This document shows positions 1 through 5,841 of a DNA stretch of 9,074 bases, one piece after another. The notes beneath the pieces were generated by a model. The model made no database searches, had not been told where the DNA came from, and saw only the letters and a list, made by a program, of their open reading frames with translations. Both the position numbers and the translations under genes were made by a program. Source of the stretch: Eubacteriaceae bacterium (GTDB lineage: Bacteria > Bacillota_A > Clostridia > Eubacteriales > Anaerofustaceae). Every line of letters starts with the position of its first letter. The first letter of the stretch is position 1. The stretch covers positions 1 through 9,074 of the forward strand of contig JAITGT010000003.1 in NCBI GenBank assembly GCA_031280495.1. Reading direction: 5' to 3'.

Positions 1-90
1 AGCATGTCCCTTCGGGAACTGGAGCGCATCATCGGCGATCTCGAAACGCTCAACGAGCGCTTGGAGACGGTGGCAGAGGACATCCCCTAA
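1..90 (+). CDS. 3' end of an unidentified gene (partial)
   Basis: An open frame runs from the first base to a TAA stop at 88-90 and gives 29 residues ending in VAEDIP. It is rich in Glu, Leu and Arg with helical spacing (RELERIIGDLETLNERLETV), so it probably forms a short helix or coiled coil. An ATG lies at 4-6, but the window starts too close to it to see a ribosome binding site. The piece could therefore be the tail of a longer protein. It converges on the sortase gene at 94, with only three bases between the two stop codons and no terminator hairpin between them. I do not recognise the family. The stretch is GC-rich and sits at the window edge, so it is weak evidence for a real gene. Confidence 0.4.
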   Translation, partial: SMSLRELERIIGDLETLNERLETVAEDIP

Positions 91-93
91 TCC

Positions 94-1005
94 CTACGGC
101 TTTACAAGTGAAAGATCAATGTCGTTGCCCCCTTTATTGAGCAAAACGGCAAAGACAGCAAACCTTCCGTTTTCCATTACTGAAGGCGGGGTGCATGTGG
201 ACATGGTCAGAATGCGATCGCCCTTTTTCACTTTCGCTGAAGACTGAATTTCTGATCGGCTGCAGAGCTTTTCAATAAAGCCTTCAAAATCGCCCCCATC
301 GTCAGGCGAGCGGTAATCGTAGGATTCTTCAAGCACCGCGCTTGCAAATATTTGATAATGGTAAGCCTTTCCGTCCACTGTATAGATGGATGCGACAGGG
401 CTTTTTTCATATTCTTCTTGGCTGCGGTAGTTCAGCAGCTTTCCAAACATCGCCCCGTTCTTCATTTTGTGGCCATAGATCACCGTGTTTTGATCGGTCA
501 TGGCATTTGCGTTGCGAAAGTCCATGAAGATGCTGCCAGCGTCATTTTCGGTTTTCTTGAAAGTGTGCGAAAGGTAGTAGTCATTGTCGCTTCCCTGCAC
601 TAATGGATGGTCAATTTCGGCGCCGTCCAAGTAAATCCAGCCCACAATTTCTTTGTTAATGGCGCTTAGGGCCTCAAAACTCGGCAGATCCCTCTTTGCA
701 TATGCCCTGTTTTCTGGCAAGAAGCCCTGCGCGGCTTCAATTTTGAAGGATCGAATGTCGCTTATCTCCTTGTGCGCCACGATTTGTGGGATCAGTTCCA
801 TGGCAAAGAGAAATGAGCTTCCGGCGAAGAGCGCAGCGGAGACGGCTAAGGCAACGCTATTGGCTAGAGAGCGCCTGCCCTTCGCGCGGGCCGCTTTGCG
901 CGCGCCGGGCAAGGGGGCCTCCTTTGCCCGAAAGGGGTTGCCAAACGGCGCGGATTTGACGCGGTAGACCTTTCGATCCCCTGAAGCGGTGCGAGTGCCC
1001 ATCAT
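94..1005 (-). CDS. Class B sortase, copy 1
   Basis: Predicted membrane-anchored cysteine transpeptidase of 303 residues, which would cleave a C-terminal sorting signal and join the protein to cell wall peptidoglycan. A basic cytoplasmic N-terminus holds the motif KVYRVKSAPFGNPFR at 12-26. One membrane segment spans about 48-69, followed by the extracytoplasmic catalytic domain. Class B hallmarks are DNDYYLSHTF at 140-149, GSIFMDFRN and NTVIYGHKMKNGAMFG. The catalytic residues are His179, Cys271 (in TMSTC) and Arg281 (in GRFAVF). The tail ends in NDIDLSLVKP. Two ATG codons are adjacent. AAGGAG lies three bases before the first and six before the second, so the start at 1002 may be the one used. 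A strong terminator sits just upstream and no separate promoter is visible, so expression probably depends on readthrough or on a promoter inside copy 2. The substrate is unknown. Confidence 0.9.
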   Translation of the reverse strand: MMGTRTASGDRKVYRVKSAPFGNPFRAKEAPLPGARKAARAKGRRSLANSVALAVSAALFAGSSFLFAMELIPQIVAHKEISDIRSFKIEAAQGFLPENRAYAKRDLPSFEALSAINKEIVGWIYLDGAEIDHPLVQGSDNDYYLSHTFKKTENDAGSIFMDFRNANAMTDQNTVIYGHKMKNGAMFGKLLNYRSQEEYEKSPVASIYTVDGKAYHYQIFASAVLEESYDYRSPDDGGDFEGFIEKLCSRSEIQSSAKVKKGDRILTMSTCTPPSVMENGRFAVFAVLLNKGGNDIDLSLVKP

Positions 1006-1022
1006 GTGCTCCTTAAGCCTTG

Positions 1023-1061
1023 AAAAAAATGCGCCGCCCTCTCCATTGGGAGAAGGGGCGC
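1023..1061 (-). terminator. Rho-independent terminator between sortase copies 2 and 1
   Basis: On the minus strand a GC-rich stem occupies 1031-1061. Arms GCGCCCCTTCTCC and GGAGAGGGCGGCGC pair around a CAAT loop with one bulged C and one G-T pair, and an A followed by a T-rich run comes next. It lies 29 bases after the copy 2 stop codon. The T run ends only about ten bases before the AAGGAG ribosome binding site of copy 1. It should end most copy 2 transcripts and may act as an attenuator for copy 1. Confidence 0.85.
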
Positions 1062-1089
1062 GAACAAAGCAGCCGTGGCGCGCCGCTCT

Positions 1090-2061
1090 TCATGGCTTAA
1101 TCTTGGTCAGATCGATGTCGTTGCCGTCTTTATTGAGCAAAACGCCGAAAACAACGAGGCGGTATTCGGAGTTGGAGCCGGAACAGGTAGAAAGCGCAGC
1201 GATTTTGTCTGTGGATGAAATGGTCGCGCTCGACTTGATCAACGAGTTTTTCTTGAGCAGCATGATAAAATTGGAAAAATCGTCTCCATATTCCGCTTTG
1301 CGGTAGTCATAGTAAGGGTCTACGCGAATGGTGGAAAACACTTGGTAGTGGAAGACCTTTCCCCCCGGCACGTAAATGGAGAAGACTGGCTGCTTTTCAT
1401 AGCTCTCTTGCTCCCTGTATTTTTTCAGCTTGGCAAACATGCTTCCGTTCTTCATGTTATGGCCGTAAATAAGCGTGTTTTGGCTTGAAAAATCCGCTTT
1501 GTCCCGATAGTCCATAAAGACGCTTCCGTTTGCGTTCGCCTGTTTTTTAAAGGTGTGGTTCAGGTAATAGTCATTGTCTTTGCCTTTGACGATTGGATGG
1601 TCAATTGCTGCTTCTTCTAGGTAAATCCATCCGACGATATCGGAGTTCTGGCTTGTCAGGACCTCAAAATCAGGTATGTCGCGCTTTTGTTCGGAGTCTT
1701 TTGACTGAACGACGACAGTTTTGCCTACGTTAAAGCTGCGCAGCTCCTCCATCTCCCTTTTGGCCTTGATCTGCGGGATAAGCTCGCATACAAACATAAA
1801 CGTGCTGAACGTAAACACGACAATGCAAACGCAAAGAGTGACGGCAAAAGCCAGGCTCATGGGAGCCTTTCTGCCTTGCTGCGTTGCTGCCCTTCGAACC
1901 ACGACCGCTTTTGCGCCGCGCGTGTCGGCAGCGCCCATGATTGGAACAGGCGGGGCGTCAAAAAAAGCTGCCTCTGCTTCGGATCGCGCAAATGGGTTGT
2001 CAAACGGAGCGGATTTTACGCGGTACACTCTGGGCGCCCTCGCGTTGGAGTATTCAGCCAT
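1090..2061 (-). CDS. Class B sortase, copy 2
   Basis: Predicted cell-surface transpeptidase of 323 residues, paralogous to both neighbours. The cytoplasmic part carries RVYRVKSAPFDNPFAR at 11-26, followed by a variable linker of about 40 residues. One membrane segment spans about 68-92 and is followed by CELIPQIKAKRE, matched by ELIPQ in the same place in the other copies. The catalytic domain has DNDYYLNHTF at 162-171, GSVFMDYRD, NTLIYGHNMKNGSMF with His201, Cys293 in ALSTC, and Arg301 in EYRLVVF. The tail is NDIDLTKIKP. The active-site flank reads ALSTC rather than the usual TLSTC, but the Cys is intact. Start ATG at 2061 is preceded by GGAG at nine bases. It has its own promoter at 2144-2172 and a strong terminator downstream, so it can be a single-gene transcript. 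Confidence 0.92.
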   Translation of the reverse strand: MAEYSNARAPRVYRVKSAPFDNPFARSEAEAAFFDAPPVPIMGAADTRGAKAVVVRRAATQQGRKAPMSLAFAVTLCVCIVVFTFSTFMFVCELIPQIKAKREMEELRSFNVGKTVVVQSKDSEQKRDIPDFEVLTSQNSDIVGWIYLEEAAIDHPIVKGKDNDYYLNHTFKKQANANGSVFMDYRDKADFSSQNTLIYGHNMKNGSMFAKLKKYREQESYEKQPVFSIYVPGGKVFHYQVFSTIRVDPYYDYRKAEYGDDFSNFIMLLKKNSLIKSSATISSTDKIAALSTCSGSNSEYRLVVFGVLLNKDGNDIDLTKIKP

Positions 2062-2143
2062 GGAATTTGTCTCCTAATTGCCGCCGCTGCCCTTTCCTTC
2101 TGCCTTTGCTCAGTTGGTGTTGTAGTGGCGCTAATTCAGCTCA

Positions 2144-2172
2144 ATCATAGCAGAAAAACGGGAATTGTTCAA
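2144..2172 (-). promoter_or_regulatory. Sigma-A-type promoter of sortase copy 2
   Basis: On the minus strand TTGAAC (2167-2172) and TATGAT (2144-2149) are separated by exactly 17 bases, with a TGC extended -10 element before TATGAT. This is a good match to a housekeeping sigma-A promoter. The predicted transcript starts about 75 bases before the copy 2 start codon. The -35 element lies at the end of an 8-base tandem array (2167-2190) that may bind a regulator. Confidence 0.7.
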
Positions 2173-2244
2173 TGTCATAATGGGATAATGTTCATTTGCG
2201 TATGTATGGCGCAATACGGCCAGGATGGCAGCTCAGCGGTTTTG

Positions 2245-2267
2245 GGCAGGGCAGGGGGCAGGCAGGC
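2245..2267. repeat. Low-complexity GGCAG run
   Basis: The plus strand carries repeated GGGCA and GGCAG units with three runs of three or more G and two runs of two G. It lies between the terminator of sortase copy 3 and the promoter of copy 2. A two-layer G-quadruplex is possible. No function can be assigned. Confidence 0.35.
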
Positions 2268-2285
2268 TCAATCTAGGCGCAAACC

Positions 2286-2325
2286 AAAAAAGGAGGAGGC
2301 AGGCTCTTTCCGCTCCTCCTTTTGG
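2286..2325 (-). terminator. Rho-independent terminator after sortase copy 3
   Basis: On the minus strand AAAAGGAGGAG (2313-2323) pairs perfectly with CTCCTCCTTTT (2288-2298) around a 14-base loop, and the T run extends to six. It lies about 40 bases after the copy 3 stop codon. The A-rich flank on the other side could let it work in both directions. It separates copy 3 from copy 2, which has its own promoter. Confidence 0.85.
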
Positions 2326-2364
2326 CGTGCGCGCAGATTTGTCGGGCAGGCGGCCCCGCTTTTC

Positions 2365-3927
2365 CTATGGCTTGATTTTGCTGAGGTCAATGTCGCTGCC
2401 ATCCGGATTAAGCAAGACGCCAAATACCACAAACCGCCCATTTTCGATGGAAGACGTGCAGGTGGAGAGTGTGACAATGCGATCGGACGCTCCCACCTTT
2501 GCGCTTGAGCGGATGACAGATTTGCTCTTGAGCGCTTTGAGGAAGCCTGCAAAGTCCTCTCCGTAGCTTGGCTGGCGGTAGTCATACATTGCGTCCACTG
2601 TGATGGCAGAGAAAATCTGGTAGTGGAAGACCTTGTCTGGCGTGTACACGGAGATGACGGGGTCGCGTTCGTATGTTGACTGGCTGTTGTAGTTCTTCAG
2701 CTTTCCAAACATCGTTCCTGTCTTCATGGAATGCCCATAAATCACTGTGTTTTGGTCTGTAAAGCTCTTGCTGTTGCGGTAGTCCAAAAAGATGCTTCCA
2801 GAACCGTTGGAAGCTTTTCGGAAAGTGTGCCTGAGGTAGTAATTGTTGTCGTCGCCCTGCAGGACGGGGTAGTCAATGTAGGCGCCGTCCAGGTATATCC
2901 ACCCAACGAGATCCGAGTTTTGAGGCATCAGCCCGTCCCAGTCTGGCAGCAGCCGCGTTTTCGCCTTTCCATCCGGAGTGCTGACTGTCGCAACGTTATC
3001 CGACACCTCAAATTTTTTGATGGACTTTATCTCATTTGCGGCGACAACCTGAGGGATGAGCTCCTGGCCGAATTTGAATGCGCTGAAGGCAAAAACTGTC
3101 ACGCACAAGGATAGGGCAAGGACATAGGGCGCGCTGGGCTCGCTCCTCTTTTTCCCCTTTGCCCGCTTTTCCGGCCCTTTAGGGCGGGCGGCCCTGCGGG
3201 CTGGGTGAGGCCTTCCCAGATTTGCGAAGAAAGCTTTGGAGGCAGCGCTCTTTCGGCTGCGCCCCGCTTTTTTTTGCGCAGGCTGAAAAAGGAGGCTCAG
3301 GCTGTTATGCCCATCTTCCAGACTCTCCTCCGAGGCTGGCGCAAGGGCTTTCGCTGCCATGCCGCTTCCGCTGCGCATTGATTTTTGCCTGTGAGGCGAT
3401 CCGGCGCCGGGCAAACGGGCGGATTCGCGCTTGTTCGCGGAAGCGCTCGGAATGCCCGATTCTTTCTTCCAAGGGGCGAAGGGCGCTTCCAATCCGGCCA
3501 TGCCTCTTGCCTTTGTGCTGTCCGCATGCTTGCCAAAGCCGCCAAATCCAGAGCCATCGCCAAAATCCGCTTTGGACTGGGGGAAGCCGCGCGATTCCAT
3601 CCCGTCCGCGCGGGGAGCCTTTTTCTTTTCGAGGCCGCCCCGCACGGCGCCGCCGCTAGGGCTGCGCTTCCCCTTTTTGGGCTCAAAGCCGAGCAGCGAG
3701 TCCAGATCGCTCAGATCAATCGACTTTATCTTTTCCGGAGAATCGTTGAACATGCCGGCTCCGCCTTCCCCAACCAGCTGCTCATACTGAAACAAAGGGT
3801 TTTTGTGGGGCGCCTGGCCGTGAAATTCCTGCCTTCTCTCGCGAAAAGGGTTTTCAAATGGCGCGTGCTTTACCCGAAAAACGCGTGATTTATACTGTGC
3901 CCGCTCTAGTTTGTAATAATCTGCCAT
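2365..3927 (-). CDS. Class B sortase, copy 3, with long cytoplasmic extension
   Basis: Predicted surface transpeptidase of 520 residues, about 200 longer than its paralogues. The catalytic domain is complete: DDNNYYLRHTF at 359-369, GSIFLDYRN, NTVIYGHSMKTGTMFG with His399, TLSTC with Cys490, and GRFVVF with Arg498. The tail is SDIDLSKIKP. One membrane segment spans about 266-288, followed by QELIPQVVAANE. The shared tail motif RVFRVKHAPFENPFRE is at 15-30. Between it and the membrane lies a low-complexity region rich in Lys, Arg, Gly, Ser and Ala, predicted disordered and cytoplasmic. A short acidic-hydrophobic stretch, SIDLSDLDSLLGF at 69-81, stands out in it. Start ATG at 3927 has an AGAGG-type ribosome binding site. 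It is the first sortase gene after sigE, 136 bases downstream on the same strand, with its own candidate promoters and no convincing terminator between. The substrate is unknown. Confidence 0.9.
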   Translation of the reverse strand: MADYYKLERAQYKSRVFRVKHAPFENPFRERRQEFHGQAPHKNPLFQYEQLVGEGGAGMFNDSPEKIKSIDLSDLDSLLGFEPKKGKRSPSGGAVRGGLEKKKAPRADGMESRGFPQSKADFGDGSGFGGFGKHADSTKARGMAGLEAPFAPWKKESGIPSASANKRESARLPGAGSPHRQKSMRSGSGMAAKALAPASEESLEDGHNSLSLLFQPAQKKAGRSRKSAASKAFFANLGRPHPARRAARPKGPEKRAKGKKRSEPSAPYVLALSLCVTVFAFSAFKFGQELIPQVVAANEIKSIKKFEVSDNVATVSTPDGKAKTRLLPDWDGLMPQNSDLVGWIYLDGAYIDYPVLQGDDNNYYLRHTFRKASNGSGSIFLDYRNSKSFTDQNTVIYGHSMKTGTMFGKLKNYNSQSTYERDPVISVYTPDKVFHYQIFSAITVDAMYDYRQPSYGEDFAGFLKALKSKSVIRSSAKVGASDRIVTLSTCTSSIENGRFVVFGVLLNPDGSDIDLSKIKP

Positions 3928-3953
3928 TCCCTTGCCTCTAATTATCTGAAGAT

Positions 3954-3962
3954 ATTATAGCA
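3954..3962 (-). promoter_or_regulatory. Candidate extended -10 promoter of sortase copy 3
   Basis: The minus strand reads TGCTATAAT, a perfect -10 hexamer with the extended TGn element, 27 bases before the start codon of sortase copy 3. No good -35 hexamer is seen at 16-18 bases, which is tolerable for an extended -10 promoter. It suggests sigma-A transcription of copy 3 independent of the spoIIG operon. Confidence 0.5.
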
Positions 3963-4015
3963 TAAGATCCGGATTAAGAGGTTTATTAGGGTTTTTTTTA
4001 GCCAATTGCTAATTA

Positions 4016-4043
4016 ATTATAGATTAAGTGCCTATTAGTGCAA
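4016..4043 (-). promoter_or_regulatory. Second candidate promoter before sortase copy 3
   Basis: On the minus strand TTGCAC (4038-4043) and a perfect TATAAT (4016-4021) are separated by 16 bases, within AT-rich DNA after the sigE stop codon. The -35 match is only partial. It could add a second transcript for sortase copy 3. Confidence 0.3.
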
Positions 4044-4063
4044 GCTATCTGCAGAGGCTGCGC

Positions 4064-4777
4064 CTAGCTCATTTTTAGTATTTCCTTTTTTAGAAGCTTA
4101 ACAATCCGTTTTTCAAGGCGCGAAATATAGGATTGGGAAATAGACATGATGTCAGCGACCTCCTTTTGCGTCTTTCGCGTCTCTCCGTTGACGCCAAAGC
4201 GGAGGTTGATTATGTTCTGTTCCTGTACTTTCAGCTTCTTTATAGCATCTTTTAGGATAGAGAGCTCGCTTTCTTTTTCAATGCCGCTCATGACTGGATT
4301 TTCTTCGGTGGCAATGACGTCGCCGAGCAGAAGCTCGTTTCCGTCCCAGTCCATGTTGAGGGGCTCATCAAGCGAAATCTCAATTTTTTGCCTGCCGGCT
4401 TTGCGCAAATGCATGAGGATCTCGTTTTCTATGCACTTCGAAGCATATGTCGCAAGCTTGATGTTTTTGTCGGAGCGGTATGTGTTGACGCCTTTAATGA
4501 GCCCAATTGTTCCAATGGATATGAGGTCTTCCAGAACAAAGGGGTTGGTGTCAAACTTTCTGGCTATGTAGACAACCAGGCGCAGGTTTCTTTCAATCAA
4601 GACCTGGCGCGCGTCAAAGTCGTCGCCGCTGTCCAGCCTTCGAATGTATTCTTCTTCTTCCGCTTTTGAAAGGGGCGAAGGGAGTGTCTCGTAGGCATTG
4701 AGATAATGCACCGACCTTCTTTTGCGCCGAAGTTCCAGCAGCCGAAGCCGAATTCTCTTAAACAGTTTGGCAATCAT
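4064..4777 (-). CDS. sigE: Sporulation RNA polymerase sigma factor sigma-E (pro-form)
   Basis: Sigma-70-family factor of 237 residues that directs early mother-cell transcription during sporulation. It closely matches the known family: RNLRLVVYIARKF at 63-75, EDLISIGTIGLIK at 83-95, KLATYASKCIENEILM at 107-122 (region 2, core and -10 binding), DEPLNMDWDGNELLLGDV, and a region 4 helix-turn-helix ending in ISQSYISRLEKRI at 213-225. The first 25 or so residues are strongly basic and amphipathic and lead into HYLNAYETLPSPLSK. This corresponds to the membrane-binding pro-sequence that SpoIIGA removes, which keeps sigma-E inactive until after asymmetric division. The start at 4777 lies inside the end of spoIIGA with a 20-base overlap, and GGAGAGG stands ten bases upstream, so the two are probably translationally coupled. 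sigG does not follow; a sortase gene does. Confidence 0.96.
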   Translation of the reverse strand: MIAKLFKRIRLRLLELRRKRRSVHYLNAYETLPSPLSKAEEEEYIRRLDSGDDFDARQVLIERNLRLVVYIARKFDTNPFVLEDLISIGTIGLIKGVNTYRSDKNIKLATYASKCIENEILMHLRKAGRQKIEISLDEPLNMDWDGNELLLGDVIATEENPVMSGIEKESELSILKDAIKKLKVQEQNIINLRFGVNGETRKTQKEVADIMSISQSYISRLEKRIVKLLKKEILKMS

Positions 4778-5648
4778 CGCGTCTCAACCTCTCCATTATG
4801 TATTTTTGGTTATAAATTCCGTCGAAAGTGCTGCTTGACATATTTTTGGCGGCGCTGATATAGGCGGGAGAGGCGGCAAATCCGCCTTCCAGGCGCAGCG
4901 CGTCCGCCCGAAAGATAATCTGCAGGGAGGATCCGTTCATGCTTTCCACCATGGCGATCCCAACGCGCTCTTTTTGGAATGCATCCATGCCTTCCCTCTC
5001 CCGCTCAAACTCTTCGTAAGAGTCCAGCCGGCAGCGCTGTATTCCTGTAAGCTCCCGAAACAGCGGCTCGCTGAGCAGAGTGATCGAATGCCCTCCCAGC
5101 GTCCTTAAAAGGTTTCCAGTGTCGTTGAGAAGCGTTGCCTTCATTTGCCTGGCGCCGCAGACGACGACAGCACGCGAAAACTCCACCCCCTCTAGCCGCA
5201 AAAATGCCCTGTCGTAAACGAGGGAGGCAACAGCGGAGCCGAAAAGCGCGCCAAGGAAGACAGCGGCGCGAGTGGCGTGCTGGGCGGCAAAAATCGTGCC
5301 GGGCGCAGCAGCCCCTTTTGCCAGGTAGGAAAAAAACAAAGTAGCGCCTGCGCATGAAAAGGATGTGCAGAGGATAAGGGCGCTGTTGATGGCGGCGTCC
5401 TTTGGAATGGGCTTCGGCGTAATGATGATTCCCATAGCAGCGCAGCTGGCAAGCTTAAACGCCACTTCAAAAAGCGCGCCGCTGCCGCCGACAGCCGCAA
5501 GGGCGTACAGAGCGCCAAGGGACGCTGCGAGCGAGCACCGCCAATAGGAAACCTTCCTTCGCCTCGCTCGAAACACGCTTGCAAGAAGGATAAAGTTTAC
5601 GATGAAATTGATGAGGATGATGTCTTCCCCATATAGCGCCAACCGCAT
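4758..5648 (-). CDS. spoIIGA: Sigma-E processing peptidase SpoIIGA
   Basis: Membrane-embedded aspartic protease of 296 residues that cuts the pro-sequence from pro-sigma-E in the mother cell. The N-terminal half is very hydrophobic, with about five membrane segments (roughly 8-25, 37-53, 58-76, 87-108 and 118-145), and starts with the family-like DIILINFIVNFILL. The C-terminal half is the soluble protease domain with the active-site motif DTGN at 176-179, catalytic Asp176. Length and domain order fit the family. It overlaps sigE by 20 bases, the classic spoIIG arrangement. The ribosome binding site is poor: GAGG lies about 12 bases before the ATG at 5648. The start is chosen because membrane segment 1 follows it as in known family members. 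The family is known to need activation by the forespore signal SpoIIR, which is not encoded here. Confidence 0.93.
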   Translation of the reverse strand: MRLALYGEDIILINFIVNFILLASVFRARRRKVSYWRCSLAASLGALYALAAVGGSGALFEVAFKLASCAAMGIIITPKPIPKDAAINSALILCTSFSCAGATLFFSYLAKGAAAPGTIFAAQHATRAAVFLGALFGSAVASLVYDRAFLRLEGVEFSRAVVVCGARQMKATLLNDTGNLLRTLGGHSITLLSEPLFRELTGIQRCRLDSYEEFEREREGMDAFQKERVGIAMVESMNGSSLQIIFRADALRLEGGFAASPAYISAAKNMSSSTFDGIYNQKYIMERLRRDDCQTV

Positions 5649-5698
5649 ACAAGCAACCTGCCTCGTATAGGCTATCTTAGAGAAGGCTCATTTAGGAT

Positions 5699-5726
5699 TT
5701 TGTCATAATTGTGTAAAAGGTCAAAA
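5699..5726 (-). promoter_or_regulatory. Candidate Spo0A-controlled spoIIG promoter region
   Basis: Upstream of spoIIGA the plus strand reads TTTGTCATAA at 5699-5708, one mismatch from the Spo0A box TTTGTCRAAA. A weaker copy, AAGGTCAAAA, lies at 5717-5726, 18 bases away in the same orientation. The weaker copy overlaps TTGACC on the minus strand, a fair -35 element. In Bacillus subtilis spoIIG is transcribed by sigma-A with Spo0A bound near the -35 element. No clear -10 is seen at a standard distance here, so this is an inference. Confidence 0.35.
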
Positions 5727-5785
5727 AATAACGGAACAATAATCGTAAGAGAATATAGAGTATTGTGCAAAAGAATAGCTTGCGA

Positions 5786-5825
5786 AAGTGGGGCCAGCCC
5801 CGCTTAACGCGGCCTGGCCCCACTT
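5786..5825 (-). terminator. Stem-loop after deoD, probable terminator
   Basis: Perfect 12-base arms AAGTGGGGCCAG and CTGGCCCCACTT enclose a smaller CCGC/GCGG stem with a five-base loop. It begins 17 bases after the deoD stop codon and precedes the spoIIGA upstream region. On the minus strand only TTT follows the stem, so the T run is short. It may be an inefficient terminator or a 3'-end stabilising hairpin. Confidence 0.55.
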
Positions 5826-5841
5826 GTACCACAATGCAGGA

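Noticed and set aside
1..90. Exonuclease VII small subunit (XseB) for the first fragment
   Set aside because: The fragment is similarly short and helical, but it lacks the XseB sequence pattern.
1876..2508. Open frame on the plus strand spanning the gap between sortase copies 3 and 2
   Set aside because: It overlaps two solid sortase genes in antisense and crosses a terminator and a promoter. No family resemblance was seen.
3222..3888. Several open frames on both strands inside sortase copy 3
   Set aside because: The region encodes the low-complexity Gly/Arg/Ala-rich insert, whose GC-rich codons keep other frames open by chance.
3999..4014. TTAGC-TAA type hairpin beside a T run downstream of sigE
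   Set aside because: The stem is about five base pairs and AT-rich, and the T run is on the wrong side for a leftward transcript.
4043..4069. Imperfect hairpin at the sigE stop codon
   Set aside because: Arms AGCTA/TAGCT and GCAG/CTGC are short with an internal loop, and no T tract follows, so it is not convincing as a terminator.
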